Assembly (NCBI GenBank): GCA_035772405.1
Contig: JAYKKM010000341.1
Span: 2,283,501 to 2,347,500, forward strand
Reading direction: 5' to 3'
Source: Chrysogorgia sp. JL179-B06
Lineage: Eukaryota; Cnidaria; Anthozoa; Scleralcyonacea; Chrysogorgiidae
Length of the DNA: 64,000 nt
Shown: in pieces, positions 63,701 to 64,000 of the stretch
Layout of the letters: each line of letters begins with the position of its first letter
How positions within the stretch are numbered: position 1 is the first letter of the stretch
Program-made: the position numbers and the translations under genes
The notes under the pieces: model-generated
Databases searched by the model: none
Told to the model about the DNA's origin: nothing
Seen by the model: only the letters and a program-made list of their open reading frames with translations

Positions 63701-64000
63701 TCCAATAACCGGAAATAAATGAGCGACAACACACTCTGATTGTGCTTTTGTAACGAGTGTGCTTTTATAACTCGCTAAAAACCACGCTGACGTGATACCT
63801 CTACTATAGATTTTGTCGTTTTGACGAATTTTAAGTCTTTTTAATTACAAAAAGTAATTAAGCACACTACTTTTCTACATAAAAACTGCGCTATCAGTTT
63901 TCGTAAAAGCTCTTGAAAACGCAAAAGTCAAAACGCGAGACAGTCAAATCGAAAAATTATGGCAGATCAAATTTAAGAATGGCAGATCAAATTTGATTTT
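63701..64000. other. Right edge, non-coding
   Basis: No exon of gene 3 or other feature was recognised. The last 40 bp contain a direct repeat ATGGCAGATCAAATTT. Confidence 0.45.

Overview
This is animal nuclear DNA, AT-rich and dense in repeats. It has spliced genes with GT-AG introns, non-LTR, Penelope-like and Ty3/Gypsy retroelements, many short inverted-repeat DNA elements and long satellites. The secreted PAN-EGF-LamG protein gene, the Penelope-like elements with hammerhead-like ends and the small-repeat spectrum point to a cnidarian, probably an anthozoan such as a coral or anemone. That placement is inference. There is no prokaryotic, organellar or viral gene set.

Three host genes can be supported, all on the minus strand. 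(1) A FAM135 family gene starts at the ATG at 11883 and runs to 2164, leaving the window at the left edge. Eight exons join with consistent intron phases and match the start of human FAM135A. (2) A secreted PAN/apple-EGF-LamG-LamG-LamG gene runs from 55681 to a stop at 36569. Each LamG domain is split over two exons at a similar place. The last exon carries a mobile-element insertion with a 9-bp target duplication that rewrites the C-terminus. (3) The last two coding exons of an unidentified gene lie at 62453-61991. A possible single-exon 73-residue gene lies at 23887-23648 beneath a CCAAT-rich region.

Layout. 1-2100: a LINE 3' fragment and MITE-like DNA. 2164-11902: FAM135, its introns filled by a (TA)n tract, a Tc1-like transposase fragment, a 22-bp satellite with a 132-bp higher-order period, and several foldback or TIR elements with clear target duplications. 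11940-13330: a Penelope-like fragment broken by another TIR element. 13400-16010: a SINE, a hAT transposase remnant and a LINE remnant. 15985-21690: a decayed Ty3/Gypsy element. Nested in it is a hAT-type element (perfect 8-bp target duplication) that holds about 196 copies of a 16-bp repeat. 21700-26590: foldback DNA and quiet sequence. 26600-34710: a cluster of decayed CR1/L2/Jockey-type LINEs separated by simple repeats. 35300-36200: tRNA-derived SINEs. 36569-55681: the PAN-EGF-LamG gene with a 721-nt pure purine tract, a recent Penelope-like element with inverted duplicated ends, SINEs and LINE pieces in its introns. 55700-64000: TIR elements, a Penelope-like 3' fragment carrying a Harbinger-type insertion, tandem repeats and the end of gene 3.

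Most distinctive observations: the element-borne 16-bp satellite; the insertion that changes the end of the LamG gene; hammerhead-ribozyme-like cores at several Penelope-like ends, with one head-to-head junction falling exactly at the predicted cleavage site; and a set of nested insertions whose empty sites can be read from target duplications.
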